A DNA stretch of 33,706 bases, taken from Clostridiales bacterium. Its GTDB lineage: Bacteria > Bacillota > Clostridia > Christensenellales > Borkfalkiaceae. The notes under the pieces are model-generated. The model saw only the letters and a program-made list of their open reading frames with translations. It searched no databases and was not told the origin of the DNA. Positions 1 through 6,570 of this stretch are shown here, piece after piece (positions within the stretch are counted from its first letter, which is position 1; every line of letters begins with the position of its first letter). Location: the NCBI GenBank assembly GCA_015069565.1, contig SVIJ01000016.1:1-33706 (forward strand). Reading direction: 5' to 3'. A program made the position numbers and the translations under genes.

Positions 1-1
1 G

Positions 2-94
2 TCGCTCATCGTGACCATGGCGGCAATGGGGATTTTGTATTCCGTTTCGGCGCGAAGCAGTGGCGGCAAAGGTAGAGTAAAAAGCACAAAGTGA
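2..94 (+). CDS. ftsW: FtsW-like division protein, C-terminal end only (partial)
   Basis: Only the last 30 codons are in the window, ending at TGA 92-94. The peptide begins SLIVTMAAMGILYSVSAR and ends in a basic, Gly/Ser/Lys-rich tail. This resembles the end of the last transmembrane helix of SEDS-family proteins (FtsW/RodA/SpoVE), where a conserved GG(T/S)SL motif leads into a hydrophobic helix that ends in a short basic cytoplasmic tail. FtsW polymerises septal peptidoglycan from lipid II. The position just upstream of murA and an ftsQ-like gene, 40 bases before the murA start, favours FtsW over RodA. With so few residues the assignment is tentative; it could be another SEDS paralogue. Confidence 0.55.
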   Translation, partial: SLIVTMAAMGILYSVSARSSGGKGRVKSTK

Positions 95-134
95 CGGCAA
101 AATTCATACAATGAAGCATAAGGAGCATTGTTGT

Positions 135-1391
135 ATGGAGAAAATGATTATCAACGGCGGGGGGCGACTGTACGGCTCGTTGCAGGTTCAGCGCGCCAAA
201 AACGCGGTGTTGCCCCTTCTTGCCGCATCCGTTTTAACGGATGAATTAGTGAGAATACGCGAAATCCCCAAGATTTCCGATGCGGAAAATATGCTGCGGA
301 TTCTGTCGGAGCTCGGTTGTGGAATCGTGCGAGAAGGCAACGACGCCGTTATTGATAGTTCTAACGCCGCGTCGCACGAGATTCCTGCGGTGATGACCAA
401 GGAAATCCGCTCGTCAATCTTTATGCTCGGATCGGTGCTGACCCGCTTTCATCGCGCAAAAATTTCCTATCCCGGTGGATGCGATATCGGGTTGCGACCG
501 ATTGATTTGCATTTGTCGGGGCTGAAAAAGCTGGGGGTCGAAATCGTCGAAGAAGGCGGGTACATACATTGTAGTGCCGATCGGATCAAGGGCGCGGAGA
601 TTGTGCTTGATTTTCCGAGCGTAGGCGCGACGGAGAATATTATGCTTGCCGCCGTGAAGGCGGAAGGTCGGACGATTCTTCGCAACGCCGCCAAAGAGCC
701 TGAGATTGTAGACCTGCAACGGTTCTTGAACGCGATGGGCGCGAAAGTGCAGGGCGCAGGCACAGCGGACGTTGTAATAGACGGCGTTGAACATCTACAC
801 GGAGTGGATTATACCCCGATGGAAGACCGCATTGAAGCAGGGACTTTCTTGATTGCAACCGCCGTTTGTGGCGGCGAAATCGAAATGAGTGGCGTTTTTG
901 CGCAAAATCTTGCCGCGCTTTTACATAAATTGCGTGAAAACGGTTGCAAAGTTTACATAAAAAATGATAAAATAGTATTGGAAAGTAAAGGACGCTTGAA
1001 AAGCGTTGACTTGGTGGAAACTTCTCCCTTCCCTGGCTTTCCAACCGATTTACAGGCGCAATATACGGCGCTTTCCTGCCTTGCAAAGGGCTCGACCTTG
1101 GTGGTGGAAAATCTTTTTGAAACCCGTTTCAAGTATGCAGGGGAGCTCAAACGCATGGGCGCGGACATCACCGTGCGCGGGCGTACGGCGATTGTGCGTG
1201 GCGTTCGTTCCTTGCAGGGCGCGCCTGTCACGGCGTGCGATCTTCGCGGCGGCGCGGCGTTGGTGATTGCTGGCTTAGCGGCGGAAGGTAGGACGGAAGT
1301 GCTCGATCTTTCACACGTGGATCGAGGATATGGAGAGTTTGAACGAAAGCTCCGTTTGCTTGGCGCAAAGGTGCGAAGAATAAGAATATAA
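135..1391 (+). CDS. murA: UDP-N-acetylglucosamine 1-carboxyvinyltransferase MurA
   Basis: MurA transfers the enolpyruvyl group of phosphoenolpyruvate to UDP-GlcNAc, the first committed step of peptidoglycan synthesis, in the cytoplasm. The start at ATG 135 is chosen because AAGGAG at 120-125 sits nine bases upstream; an in-frame ATG at 111 lies before this ribosome site and is unlikely. The protein is then 418 residues, the usual family length. The substrate-binding Lys-Asn pair is at residues 22-23 (AKNAVLPLLAA). The catalytic cysteine is Cys116 in PGGCDIGLRP, matching E. coli Cys115, and the fosfomycin-target cysteine is therefore intact. The PGFPTDLQAQ and HVDRGYGEF motifs are present in the C-terminal half. 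It lies between ftsW and an ftsQ-like gene, probably in one transcript with both. Confidence 0.97.
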   Translation: MEKMIINGGGRLYGSLQVQRAKNAVLPLLAASVLTDELVRIREIPKISDAENMLRILSELGCGIVREGNDAVIDSSNAASHEIPAVMTKEIRSSIFMLGSVLTRFHRAKISYPGGCDIGLRPIDLHLSGLKKLGVEIVEEGGYIHCSADRIKGAEIVLDFPSVGATENIMLAAVKAEGRTILRNAAKEPEIVDLQRFLNAMGAKVQGAGTADVVIDGVEHLHGVDYTPMEDRIEAGTFLIATAVCGGEIEMSGVFAQNLAALLHKLRENGCKVYIKNDKIVLESKGRLKSVDLVETSPFPGFPTDLQAQYTALSCLAKGSTLVVENLFETRFKYAGELKRMGADITVRGRTAIVRGVRSLQGAPVTACDLRGGAALVIAGLAAEGRTEVLDLSHVDRGYGEFERKLRLLGAKVRRIRI

Positions 1392-1426
1392 GCTCCGCTT
1401 TTTGGCGGTGCAAAAGGGTAGTACGA

Positions 1427-2200
1427 ATGAAAAAAATCATAACGATTGTGCTCACTGTCTTGGTGTTCTTGTCGGCGGTATTCATCGGCGTTTCCAACGT
1501 CTACCGCGTGGATGGCGTGACGGTGGTGGCGAAAACGTATTCGGATGAAGCGAAGACGGAAGCAACGCAAATGCAAAAGGAATTGCAGGAAGCCTATAAA
1601 GGCGAAAGCGTCTTGTTTGCTAAGGAAGACCTTGCGCTTACCGTTCTTGAAAAGTATCCGTATTTCCGCTTGACGAAGTTTGAAAAACGCTATCCCGACG
1701 TCCTTTGCGTTGAAGCGACGGAAGACGCGGAAGTGTTTGCGGCGCAAACGGAAGACGGCTATTATATCTTGGCGCAGGACGGTACGATTTTGGATATCCG
1801 CGACGATAGCAACAACCGCGCGGACGGCGAAGAAAACGTCGTGATTACGGGCGGCAATCCCGTCGGTGAAATCGGGGATAAGGTGAGCGGCGCTGGCTTT
1901 AACGAGCTGTTAAAAATGTGCGTGATTATGTCTGAGAAGCTGAACGGGGTGCGTAGCAATATCGCGAATATCGTCTTCGATAACGTCGAAGAAGGGGGAA
2001 GGATTTTCCTTTGTATGCGTGAAGGCGTGCGCATTAACGTCGTGCATGCGCATTTGCTCACGGAAGAAAAGGCTCGGCTGTTTACGGAAAAATACTTGGC
2101 GTTGAACGATGAAGAGCGCTTGACGGGCTTTATTCACGCGACGGAAAGCATGGACGGAACGTCGGCTTTGATCACCTATCGCGCGAATGATTTGATTTAA
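1427..2200 (+). CDS. ftsQ: FtsQ/DivIB-like division protein with POTRA-type domain
   Basis: The 257-residue protein has a short cytoplasmic start (MKK), one transmembrane helix at about residues 4-24 and an extracytoplasmic remainder, the topology of FtsQ/DivIB. After the membrane segment a POTRA-like stretch begins (VDGVTVVA), followed by a YP-F/RYPDVLCVE segment and a strand-rich part (DGYYILAQDGTILD) that resembles the FtsQ beta domain, where the protein contacts FtsB/FtsL. Overall similarity is weak, so the call rests on topology, this strand pattern and location between murA and ftsA/ftsZ, where ftsQ sits in many dcw clusters. It starts 35 bases after murA and is followed directly by a strong terminator, so it closes the murA transcript. 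An unrelated single-pass protein is possible but less likely. Confidence 0.75.
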   Translation: MKKIITIVLTVLVFLSAVFIGVSNVYRVDGVTVVAKTYSDEAKTEATQMQKELQEAYKGESVLFAKEDLALTVLEKYPYFRLTKFEKRYPDVLCVEATEDAEVFAAQTEDGYYILAQDGTILDIRDDSNNRADGEENVVITGGNPVGEIGDKVSGAGFNELLKMCVIMSEKLNGVRSNIANIVFDNVEEGGRIFLCMREGVRINVVHAHLLTEEKARLFTEKYLALNDEERLTGFIHATESMDGTSALITYRANDLI

Positions 2201-2217
2201 TATCTGTATAAACAGTG

Positions 2218-2244
2218 AAAAACACGCTGAAAGCGTGTTTTTTT
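2218..2244 (+). terminator. Rho-independent terminator after ftsQ-like gene
   Basis: A perfect stem pairs AAAAACACGC (2218-2227) with GCGTGTTTTT (2233-2242) across a five-base loop, and the T-run continues to 2244. It ends the ftsW-murA-ftsQ unit ahead of the ftsA promoter. Confidence 0.9.
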
Positions 2245-2278
2245 CTTGCAAAATCGCTATTTTTTTTCTTTCGTACTA

Positions 2279-2307
2279 TTGACAAAAATCGGTAAATGTT
2301 ATATAAT
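2279..2307 (+). promoter_or_regulatory. Sigma-A promoter for ftsA-ftsZ
   Basis: TTGACA (2279-2284) and TATAAT (2302-2307) are both perfect consensus hexamers with a 17-base spacer. Transcription should begin near 2314, giving a leader of about 45 bases before the ftsA start. This is among the strongest promoters in the window and fits high expression of ftsZ. Confidence 0.92.
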
Positions 2308-2358
2308 AACATTAACAGTTGTTTTTTGTATAAAAACACAAAGGCGGAAAAACTGACG

Positions 2359-3525
2359 ATGAAAAACGAAAGAGTTGCCGTGCTCGACGTTCGCTCGTTT
2401 GAAGTGACCTTTTTAATCGGGACGAGGGGCTTCAACGACGGGTTTGTCGTTTGCGGACATGAAACGGAAGAATACGAAGGATACAGCGCGCAGGGCTTTA
2501 TAGACGAAGAAGCGTTCGTTTCGTCTGCGCGATCGGTTGTGGACTCCGTATTGAAAACGTATAAAGGGAAATTGCATAAAATCTACGTGGGCGTTCCGTC
2601 GCCGTTTATTCGGTTGCGGACGGTGGGGCAAAACCTGCCTTTTTCTCGTCGTAGAAAGATTGCGGCGTCAGACATTGAAACGCTGTTTGATTGCGGCTTG
2701 AATACGCTCAGTGAACAGGGCAGATGCATTCGCCACTCCGCGATGTATTACGCAATCGGGAATACGAACAAGTACCTTTCCGAAGACGAATTATACGGCA
2801 CGCCGTCTTCGTCGTTGCGCGGTGGGCTCTCGTATTACTTTGCGGACGAAAGCTTTTGTGCGCTCGTCGAAAAGGCGCTTGCGGAGCTTCCCTTTGCAGA
2901 GATTGTATTCTTGCCTACGAGCCTTGCGGAAGCGCTTTACTTGTTGCCCAAAAGAGAAAGAAACGGCTATGCCGTTTTGTTGGACGTTGGATACATTTCT
3001 TCGACCATTTCGGTGGTGTACGGTGATGGCATCGTGCACGAAAAATCGTTCACGGCGGGCACGGCAAGTATCATTTGCTACTTGATGCAGCGCTTTCAGC
3101 TTGACCCTGAAACGGCGGAAAAAATCCTTGCTACGGCGAATATCGCGGCGGGGGACGATTCCTTGGATAAGCCTTGGACGGACGACGAAGGAAGGTCGAT
3201 TCCCGTGCAACAGATCAACGACGTGATTGAATACGGCGTGGATATGATTTGCGATCAGGTCAACCGCTTCTTGAACGAGCGGTATAAAGATTTGGATACC
3301 GTTTGGGCGAACAATACCCTGTGGATTACGGGGGAAGGGGTGGAGGCGATTCGCGGAATCGGTGACCATATTTCCCGTAGACTGGATAGAGCTGTAAAAC
3401 GGCTCGGCCCCGATTTGGCATATCACGACGAACCTTCGCTCTCGTCAAGGTTTGCACTTTTGGCGATGGCGCTTTCGGATAGAAAAAAGAAAAGATTTAC
3501 ACTGTTTGGAGGAAAAAGATCATGA
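2359..3525 (+). CDS. ftsA: FtsA-like actin-fold division protein (divergent)
   Basis: The 388-residue protein is an actin-fold ATPase relative placed directly before ftsZ, so FtsA, the membrane tether and recruiter for the Z ring, is the best call. ATG 2359 is used because the upstream in-frame ATG at 2296 lies inside the promoter. The phosphate-2 motif is present at DVGYISSTISVV (about residues 228-239) and an adenosine-type motif at TGEGVEAIRG (about 330). The phosphate-1 motif, normally D-[IL]-G-[TS], reads DVRS at residues 10-13, so the glycine is replaced by arginine. The C-terminus (KKKRFTLFGGKRS) is short and basic and only weakly resembles the usual amphipathic membrane-targeting helix. 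It overlaps ftsZ by four bases (ATGA), indicating translational coupling. A PilM-like or other actin homologue is the alternative. Confidence 0.78.
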   Translation: MKNERVAVLDVRSFEVTFLIGTRGFNDGFVVCGHETEEYEGYSAQGFIDEEAFVSSARSVVDSVLKTYKGKLHKIYVGVPSPFIRLRTVGQNLPFSRRRKIAASDIETLFDCGLNTLSEQGRCIRHSAMYYAIGNTNKYLSEDELYGTPSSSLRGGLSYYFADESFCALVEKALAELPFAEIVFLPTSLAEALYLLPKRERNGYAVLLDVGYISSTISVVYGDGIVHEKSFTAGTASIICYLMQRFQLDPETAEKILATANIAAGDDSLDKPWTDDEGRSIPVQQINDVIEYGVDMICDQVNRFLNERYKDLDTVWANNTLWITGEGVEAIRGIGDHISRRLDRAVKRLGPDLAYHDEPSLSSRFALLAMALSDRKKKRFTLFGGKRS

Positions 3526-5000
3526 TGAACTTTAACGATGAAGGCTACGGCTACTACGGTGGCGAAAGCATGGAAGATAGAGCGCCCGTATCCCCGTTCG
3601 CGGCTCCGCAGAGCTCGAACAATTTGTCGGGCGTGGCAAAAATCAAAGTAATCGGCGTCGGCGGCGCAGGAAATAACGCCGTAGACCGCTTGATTGAATC
3701 GGGCTTGCGCTGTGCGGAGTTCATCGTTGTAAACACCGATAACCAAGCGTTGGCGCGCTCAAAGGCAAGCAACCGCATTCAAATCGGCGTACAGCTCACC
3801 AAGGGCTTGGGGGCAGGTGCGGATCCTTCCGTCGGTAAGGAAGCTGCGGAAGAAAACAAGGCGGAAATTCAAAACGCTTTGAAGGATACCGACCTTTTGT
3901 TTATTACCGCAGGTATGGGCGGCGGAACGGGTACGGGTGCCGCACCCGTGATTGCAAAGCTTGCCAAGGAAATGAAAATTTTGACGGTTGCCGTCGTCAC
4001 GTTGCCGTTTGCGTTTGAAGCAAAACGCAGAATGGATAACGCGATGGTAGGCATAGAAGAATTGCGTAAATCTGTGGACTCGATTATCACAATCCCGAAC
4101 GATAAGATTCGCGAAGTCGTACCTAAGGGTACGTCCTTTGAAGACGCGCTTAAAGTAGCGGACGAAGTACTCCGTCAAGGGATTCGCGGTATTGCGGAGC
4201 TCATCGTAAACCCTGCGCTCATCAATTTGGATTTTGCGGACGTCCGCACGACCTTGAAGGGACGCGGCGTTGCGCATATGGGTATCGGTGTTGCAAGGGG
4301 GGAAAAGCGTATTTCCGATGCGGTTCGTTGCGCGGTGTGCAGTCCTTTGCTGAATACGACCATTGAAGGTGCAAATTCGGTTATCTTGAACGTTGTTGGC
4401 GGCAAGGATCTTTCCTTGGACGAAGTTTGCCTTGCGGCTGACTTGGTGAAGGGGGTTATCGACTACTCCGCGAACGTGATTTTCGGCGCGTGCATCGACG
4501 AAAAGATGTCGGATGAAGTGGAAGTGGTTATCATCGCTACGGGTTTCTCGGGCGGTCAGCCTGTCGCAACGCAGGAAACGCCTGCGATGGCGGCGCAGCG
4601 CGCTATGAGTCTTTCGGATAAAATCGAGCGTACATACGGCGAGAGAGTGGCGGCGGAAGCGCATCCTTACGGGCAACAGCCTTTCGGTACTTCTGCGCCT
4701 TATATGCAAGCTCCCTACGCACAGCCTGCGCCTAGCGTATACGCGCAGCCTGCATACGCACAGCCTGCACCTTACGGAGCATACGGTCAGCCGTACGGAA
4801 CGGGATATGCGCCCGCTGAGCCTGCGCCTGCACCCGTAGCGCCCGTAGAAGAAGCGGCGGAACCTGCCGCAGAGCCTGCGCCTTTCGAGCCTGGTGATCC
4901 TATTCCCGCGCAAGCGGCGGCACCTGCTGAAAAGGAAAAGGCAAAGCGCCCCCGCAAGTTTTTCGATTTGTTTGTAAAGCAAACGAAAAAAGAAGATTAA
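3522..5000 (+). CDS. ftsZ: Cell division protein FtsZ with extended tails
   Basis: FtsZ is the tubulin-like GTPase that forms the cytokinetic ring. GGAGG at 3508-3512, nine bases upstream, supports ATG 3522 (ATG 3525 is also possible). The GTPase core is complete: GVGGAGNNA at residues 45-53, the tubulin signature GGGTGTG at 133-139, and the T7 catalytic loop with NLDFADV at 235-241. The protein is 492 residues against about 360-400 in most Bacillota. The excess is a roughly 35-residue N-terminal extension with a GYGYYGG stretch and a roughly 140-residue Pro/Ala/Gln/Tyr-rich C-terminal linker with YAQPA repeats near residues 399-420. The last residues (RPRKFFDLFVKQTKKED) do not match the usual C-terminal peptide (for example DIPxFLR) that binds FtsA and SepF. 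It forms an operon with ftsA and ends at a terminator. Confidence 0.97.
   Translation: MMNFNDEGYGYYGGESMEDRAPVSPFAAPQSSNNLSGVAKIKVIGVGGAGNNAVDRLIESGLRCAEFIVVNTDNQALARSKASNRIQIGVQLTKGLGAGADPSVGKEAAEENKAEIQNALKDTDLLFITAGMGGGTGTGAAPVIAKLAKEMKILTVAVVTLPFAFEAKRRMDNAMVGIEELRKSVDSIITIPNDKIREVVPKGTSFEDALKVADEVLRQGIRGIAELIVNPALINLDFADVRTTLKGRGVAHMGIGVARGEKRISDAVRCAVCSPLLNTTIEGANSVILNVVGGKDLSLDEVCLAADLVKGVIDYSANVIFGACIDEKMSDEVEVVIIATGFSGGQPVATQETPAMAAQRAMSLSDKIERTYGERVAAEAHPYGQQPFGTSAPYMQAPYAQPAPSVYAQPAYAQPAPYGAYGQPYGTGYAPAEPAPAPVAPVEEAAEPAAEPAPFEPGDPIPAQAAAPAEKEKAKRPRKFFDLFVKQTKKED
4716..4773 (+). repeat. YAQPA repeats in the FtsZ C-terminal linker
   Basis: At least three near-identical copies of a Tyr-Ala-Gln-Pro-Ala coding unit occur in this part of ftsZ, in a disordered, Pro/Ala-rich linker. 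The copies differ in third codon positions, so the repeat is conserved mainly at the protein level rather than being a fresh DNA duplication. Confidence 0.7.
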
Positions 5001-5010
5001 AGTAATACAG

Positions 5011-5039
5011 AAGACTGTCGCAACTGCGGCAGTCTTTTT
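5011..5039 (+). terminator. Terminator after ftsZ
   Basis: AAGACTGTCGC (5011-5021) pairs with GCGGCAGTCTT (5026-5036) with one G-T wobble across the loop AACT, followed by a T-run to 5039. It ends the ftsA-ftsZ transcript. Confidence 0.88.
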
Positions 5040-5040
5040 A

Positions 5041-5049
5041 TGTTATAAT
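5041..5049 (+). promoter_or_regulatory. Possible extended -10 promoter for murC
   Basis: TGTTATAAT at 5041-5049 is a perfect extended -10 element (TGn-TATAAT). No good -35 hexamer is seen; the expected position falls in the ftsZ terminator loop (CAACTG). Start of transcription would be near 5056, about 22 bases before the murC ATG. Confidence 0.45.
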
Positions 5050-5077
5050 TTCCGCTTATAGATCATATACATAATTT

Positions 5078-6430
5078 ATGGTGGTAAATCGTTTGTGGAA
5101 ATCCAAAAATGTGTATTTTATCGGAATCGGCGGAATTTCGATGTCGGGGCTTGCGGAATACTTATTGCGGCGCGGATGCAGGGTGTTTGGGAGTGATATA
5201 AAGGATAGCGAGCAGGTGGAAAAACTGCTTGCGCTCGGGGTGGACGTTGCCGTTGGGGAGCGCGTCGATCTTTTGCGTGTGGAAAGTGCGGATATCGTAG
5301 TATATACAGACGCTATACCCATTGATAATAAAGAGCTTTCAGCGGCTTTTCGGTTGGGGAAGACGGTGCTTTCCCGTGCGGAATTGCTTGCGAAAATATG
5401 CGCGGATTTTTCTCGGGTAGTAGCGGTGGCGGGGAGTCATGGAAAAACCACTTGTACGGCAATGTGTGCGCACGTTTTGAAGGAGGCAAGCGCCCCTTTT
5501 TGCTCGCATATCGGCGGTGTGGATTTGGATGTCGGTAGCTTTTTTTATGCAGGCAACGAGTATTTTTTGACCGAAGCGTGTGAGTATAAGAAAAATTTAT
5601 TAAAAATCTATGCGGATACTGCGATACTTCTCAACGTCGATAAGGACCATTTAGAGTGCTATGACGGGGAATCCGACCTAAAAAACACCTTTTTGGAATA
5701 TTGCGCTAACGCAAAAACGGCGGTGGTTTGCTTGGATGATCCGATTGCTTGCCTTGCAAAAAACGCAGTCACCTTTTCCATTTATGAAAAGGGGGCGGAT
5801 TATCGCGCGACCTATCTTCGGCAGGAGCGGCAAAAGTATTCTTTTTCGGTGCTGGAATACGGGGTAAAGGTTTGCCGCATTCGGTTGAAAACGGTGGGTC
5901 GGTATAACGTTTACAACGCCTTGGCGGCGTTTGCGGCGATGCGCACGTTCGGTTTTTCGGTGGACGAAATCAAACGCGGACTGGAAAGCTTTGTCGGGGT
6001 AAAACGTCGGTTTGAAGAAATGGGTCGGTATCGCGGTGCGGAGATGATTTGCGATTACGCGCATCATCCTAAGGAAATCTTTTCCGTCGTGGAAACGGCG
6101 CGGAAGATTACGCGTGGCAGGCTGTTCGTTGTGTTTCAGCCGCATACCTATTCGCGAACGCGAAATCTGATGGGGGAGTTTGTGGACGTTTTACGTTCGT
6201 TGGGGAATTTGGTTATCTATAAAACCTTTCCTGCAAGGGAGTGCTACGACGAAAAAGGGGATGGGAAATACTTGGCGGAATGCGTCGGGAATTGTCTATA
6301 CGCGGATACGCCGACGGCGCTTCGGGCGTGGATGGATTCGACGGTGTCGGACGGGGATACGCTCTTGTTTTTGGGGGCAGGGGATATTTATTATCTTGCA
6401 AAGCATTTGCTAAAATCACAAAAAACGTAA
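5078..6430 (+). CDS. murC: UDP-N-acetylmuramate--L-alanine ligase MurC
   Basis: MurC adds L-alanine to UDP-MurNAc in an ATP-dependent step, the first amino acid of the peptidoglycan stem peptide, in the cytoplasm. The 450-residue length is normal. The N-terminal UDP-binding Rossmann segment is IGIGGISMSGLA (residues 15-26), which is typical of MurC within the Mur ligases. The ATP-binding loop is GSHGKTT at 119-125. The central-domain EACEYKKNLL and LNVDKDHLE stretches and the C-terminal DYAHHP and FQPHTYSRT motifs are all present. No ribosome site of usual strength precedes ATG 5078, and the predicted leader is only about 20 bases, so the mRNA may be poorly or unusually initiated, or a nearby GTG (5081 or 5084) may be used. 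The gene stands alone between two terminators. Confidence 0.97.
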   Translation: MVVNRLWKSKNVYFIGIGGISMSGLAEYLLRRGCRVFGSDIKDSEQVEKLLALGVDVAVGERVDLLRVESADIVVYTDAIPIDNKELSAAFRLGKTVLSRAELLAKICADFSRVVAVAGSHGKTTCTAMCAHVLKEASAPFCSHIGGVDLDVGSFFYAGNEYFLTEACEYKKNLLKIYADTAILLNVDKDHLECYDGESDLKNTFLEYCANAKTAVVCLDDPIACLAKNAVTFSIYEKGADYRATYLRQERQKYSFSVLEYGVKVCRIRLKTVGRYNVYNALAAFAAMRTFGFSVDEIKRGLESFVGVKRRFEEMGRYRGAEMICDYAHHPKEIFSVVETARKITRGRLFVVFQPHTYSRTRNLMGEFVDVLRSLGNLVIYKTFPARECYDEKGDGKYLAECVGNCLYADTPTALRAWMDSTVSDGDTLLFLGAGDIYYLAKHLLKSQKT

Positions 6431-6439
6431 TCAAAAAAT

Positions 6440-6490
6440 CGGCTCGCGCGAAAAAAAGTAAAAAAACTCGCGTTTTGAGCCGTTTTTTTT
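6440..6490 (+). terminator. Terminator after murC
   Basis: CGGCTC (6440-6445) pairs with GAGCCG (6477-6482), with an inner helix CGCGA/TCGCG (6447-6451 and 6468-6472), followed by eight T residues at 6483-6490. Confidence 0.85.
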
Positions 6491-6501
6491 GTTCAATACT
6501 A

Positions 6502-6530
6502 TTGATAATTTTCAAAAAAAATGATATACT
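6502..6530 (+). promoter_or_regulatory. Sigma-A promoter for ftsK
   Basis: TTGATA (6502-6507) and TATACT (6525-6530) are separated by 17 bases, and a TG dinucleotide at 6522-6523 gives an extended -10. Transcription should start near 6537, about 35 bases before the GTG start of ftsK. Confidence 0.85.
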
Positions 6531-6570
6531 TAATGAGTATTCATTAAAAAATGGAGTTGGAGGGGTTATA

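Noticed and set aside
1392-1426. Short CCGC/GCGG hairpin between murA and the ftsQ-like gene
   Set aside because: A four-bp stem with mismatched flanks and no T-run; not enough for a terminator or regulatory call.
3759-4982. Long minus-strand reading frame (about 407 codons) opposite ftsZ
   Set aside because: Shadow of a strongly conserved gene; the product is Arg/His/Cys-rich with no domain, and there is no ribosome site or promoter.
6241-6570. Upstream in-frame extension of ftsK into murC
   Set aside because: It would run through the murC terminator and the ftsK promoter; the GTG at 6571 has a good ribosome site.
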